Shown: positions 6,543 to 7,743 of the stretch, in pieces
Numbering within the stretch: position 1 is the first letter of the stretch
Layout of the letters: every line of letters begins with the position of its first letter
NCBI GenBank assembly: GCA_947632685.1
Contig: CANRQD010000064.1
Location: forward strand, 1-7,743
Length of the DNA stretch: 7,743 nucleotides
Direction: 5' to 3'
Source: an uncultured Bacilli bacterium
GTDB lineage: Bacteria; Bacillota_I; Bacilli_A; RF39; UBA660
Program-made: the position numbers and the translations under genes
The notes under the pieces: model-generated
Databases searched by the model: none
Told to the model about the DNA's origin: nothing
Seen by the model: only the letters and a program-made list of their open reading frames with translations

Positions 6543-7743
6543 CTATGAGCAAGTTTCCCTTGTTCCTGAATCGCAATTTCCAACAGTATCACATATAGTA
6601 TATGATAAATTTAAAGGAGTAGTCGACCAACCGATATGTTCAGTATGTGCACCACTTCTAGAAACATTTTCACTTCCTCCATTCCAAGAAAAGCTACCAC
6701 TACTATAACCTGATAGTCCATGGTCACTTACATCAAAAGTACAACAATATGTACCAGGATGACCGTTACAATTACTACCATTATTATTAGTTCTGTTAAA
6801 GTTAGATATTGTTGGGGCACTATTATCTATATACATTACTACATAATCAGAGTCACTACAATTTGGATTATTTGTATTTGATTCTATCTTATATTTTCTT
6901 CTTTCTCCATCACGTTCAGCAGTAAATGAATCAGTATATTCTTCATAGCTACCACTAGAACCAGAGATTGACATTATATAACTATCAGCTGTTCCCCAAC
7001 CACCATATATTTTAGCGCCAGCAGGTCCAACACTACCCTTTAGTTTCAATTCAAAGCTTCCTTTTTGTCTTACACTATACCAATCTGATGCTTTATTACC
7101 AGATACATAAATTGTTGGACATGATTTATCTATTTTTACTTTTTGATTTGAAGAACATTCTGATGATCTTCCGGACAAATCGTAAAATGTTCCCCCTTTA
7201 TCTCTACCTTGTGCACCTGCATCATCTATATTCATTCCAGATTTATATTCATGACTAAAACTACTTACTTTACAACCACTTGTATTATCTTTACATGTTG
7301 CAGTTATTGTTTTTGATTTATATGTCCAACTGCTACTTCCACCTGTTACAGTACAAACTGGATCTGTTTTGTCAACATATAATTTTTTTGTATTGCATCT
7401 ATTTCGATTTCCGGCATTATCCTGTACATATCCATACCATATTTGTCCTTTCGTTTCTCCTTGAGTATAATCACAATTTGGATGATTTTGACAATTAGTA
7501 TACGTCGTTACGCTATTTGCTGAAATTCCATTTGTACTCATATCATAGTTTTTTACTCCACTTTCAGTTTCTTTATTAGAAGAATCATATGTATTTAAAT
7601 GTAATCCTACATCTGCCCAATACCATCCTGTTGACTGGTAATTTCCTCCAGATAAATCTATGCTACACGTTGGATCTGTATTATCATAATATATTGGATT
7701 ACTTAATCTACAATCTCCTAGATTTCCTGCCTTATCTTGTAAA
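6543..7743 (-). CDS. C-terminal part of large Cys-rich Ig-like repeat surface protein
   Basis: The frame is open from the right window edge to TAG at 6543-6545, giving 399 visible residues. The ATG at 7539-7541 is internal: the same frame reads through it for 67 more codons with matching repeat content, and no Shine-Dalgarno was seen there. At least four module joints share a D-x-[TSA]-x-P core: DNTDPTCS (20-27), VDKTDPVC (123-130), IDKSCPT (204-210) and IDNSAPT (305-311). Each module ends in a [QYC]D..G[NR] element (QDKAGN, QDNAGN, YDLSGR, CDTVGN), as in bacterial Ig-like repeat proteins. Modules are about 80-100 residues. Seventeen cysteines lie in the visible part. It ends with a complete module and has no LPxTG, membrane span or other C-terminal anchor. 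Export is inferred from the repeats, since the N-terminus is outside. The G+C of sampled stretches (35-38%) is well above the neighbours. Ligand and function are unknown. Confidence 0.85.
   Translation of the reverse strand, partial: LQDKAGNLGDCRLSNPIYYDNTDPTCSIDLSGGNYQSTGWYWADVGLHLNTYDSSNKETESGVKNYDMSTNGISANSVTTYTNCQNHPNCDYTQGETKGQIWYGYVQDNAGNRNRCNTKKLYVDKTDPVCTVTGGSSSWTYKSKTITATCKDNTSGCKVSSFSHEYKSGMNIDDAGAQGRDKGGTFYDLSGRSSECSSNQKVKIDKSCPTIYVSGNKASDWYSVRQKGSFELKLKGSVGPAGAKIYGGWGTADSYIMSISGSSGSYEEYTDSFTAERDGERRKYKIESNTNNPNCSDSDYVVMYIDNSAPTISNFNRTNNNGSNCNGHPGTYCCTFDVSDHGLSGYSSGSFSWNGGSENVSRSGAHTEHIGWSTTPLNLSYTICDTVGNCDSGTRETCS

Noticed and set aside
6547..6565. Hairpin GAGCAAG/CTTGTTC at the end of the Ig-like gene as a terminator
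   Set aside because: The 7-pair stem with one G-T is not followed by a T run in either direction, so it does not meet the pattern of an intrinsic terminator.
7280..7498. Plus-strand 72-codon frame
   Set aside because: Antisense to the Ig-like repeat protein, whose repeat structure is continuous here. It has no ribosome binding site.
7539..7541. ATG as the start of the Ig-like gene
   Set aside because: The frame continues upstream without a stop to the window edge, with another joint (DNTDPTCS) and a QDKAGN element, so this methionine is internal.
1..7743. CRISPR array, toxin-antitoxin, restriction-modification, phage or transposon module
   Set aside because: No regularly spaced direct repeats, transposase or integrase motifs, terminal inverted repeats or defence-type domains were seen. 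RecD2 is a housekeeping repair helicase here, not evidence of a defence cassette.

Overview
The window is very AT-rich DNA (hand counts of two 60-base stretches inside the central genes gave about 18-20% G+C). It has short intergenic gaps, strong AGGAGG-type ribosome binding sites and sigma-A-like promoters. RecD2, MtaB and a SpoVB-type flippase together point to a low-GC Firmicute or Bacilli-related bacterium, probably an uncultured host-associated lineage. The organism assignment is inference. All recognised genes reach family-like ends and tryptophan is encoded by TGG where checked, so the standard bacterial code fits and there is no sign of UGA being read as tryptophan.

Layout: positions 1-92 hold the upstream region of a leftward gene whose ATG is the first three bases of the window. 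A leftward terminator (93-118) follows a 54-residue single-span membrane protein (138-302). Next come the leftward recD2 helicase gene (368-2557) and mtaB (2581-3855). mtaB has a consensus extended -10 promoter (3879-3907) and probably leads a mtaB-recD2-small-protein operon. A second leftward terminator (3911-3939) closes the preceding gene (3938-5038), which encodes an acidic protein with one N-terminal membrane anchor. A 205-bp divergent AT-rich region (5039-5243) separates it from the only rightward gene, a spoVB-like flippase (5244-6530). The right end (6543-7743) is the C-terminal 399 codons of a leftward, cysteine-rich, multi-module Ig-like extracellular protein. Its reading frame stays open to the window edge.

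Functionally, the central block combines tRNA modification (MtaB, ms2t6A37), DNA repair (RecD2) and envelope biology (flippase, anchored acidic protein, large surface protein). I see no CRISPR array, tRNA, rRNA, transposase or recognisable defence system. The features most worth following up are the Cys-rich modular surface protein, the unrecognised anchored acidic protein with a conserved-looking hydrophobic motif near its tail, and two RNA-structure signals in the flippase gene: a start codon inside a hairpin with no Shine-Dalgarno, and a terminator-like hairpin inside the coding region.
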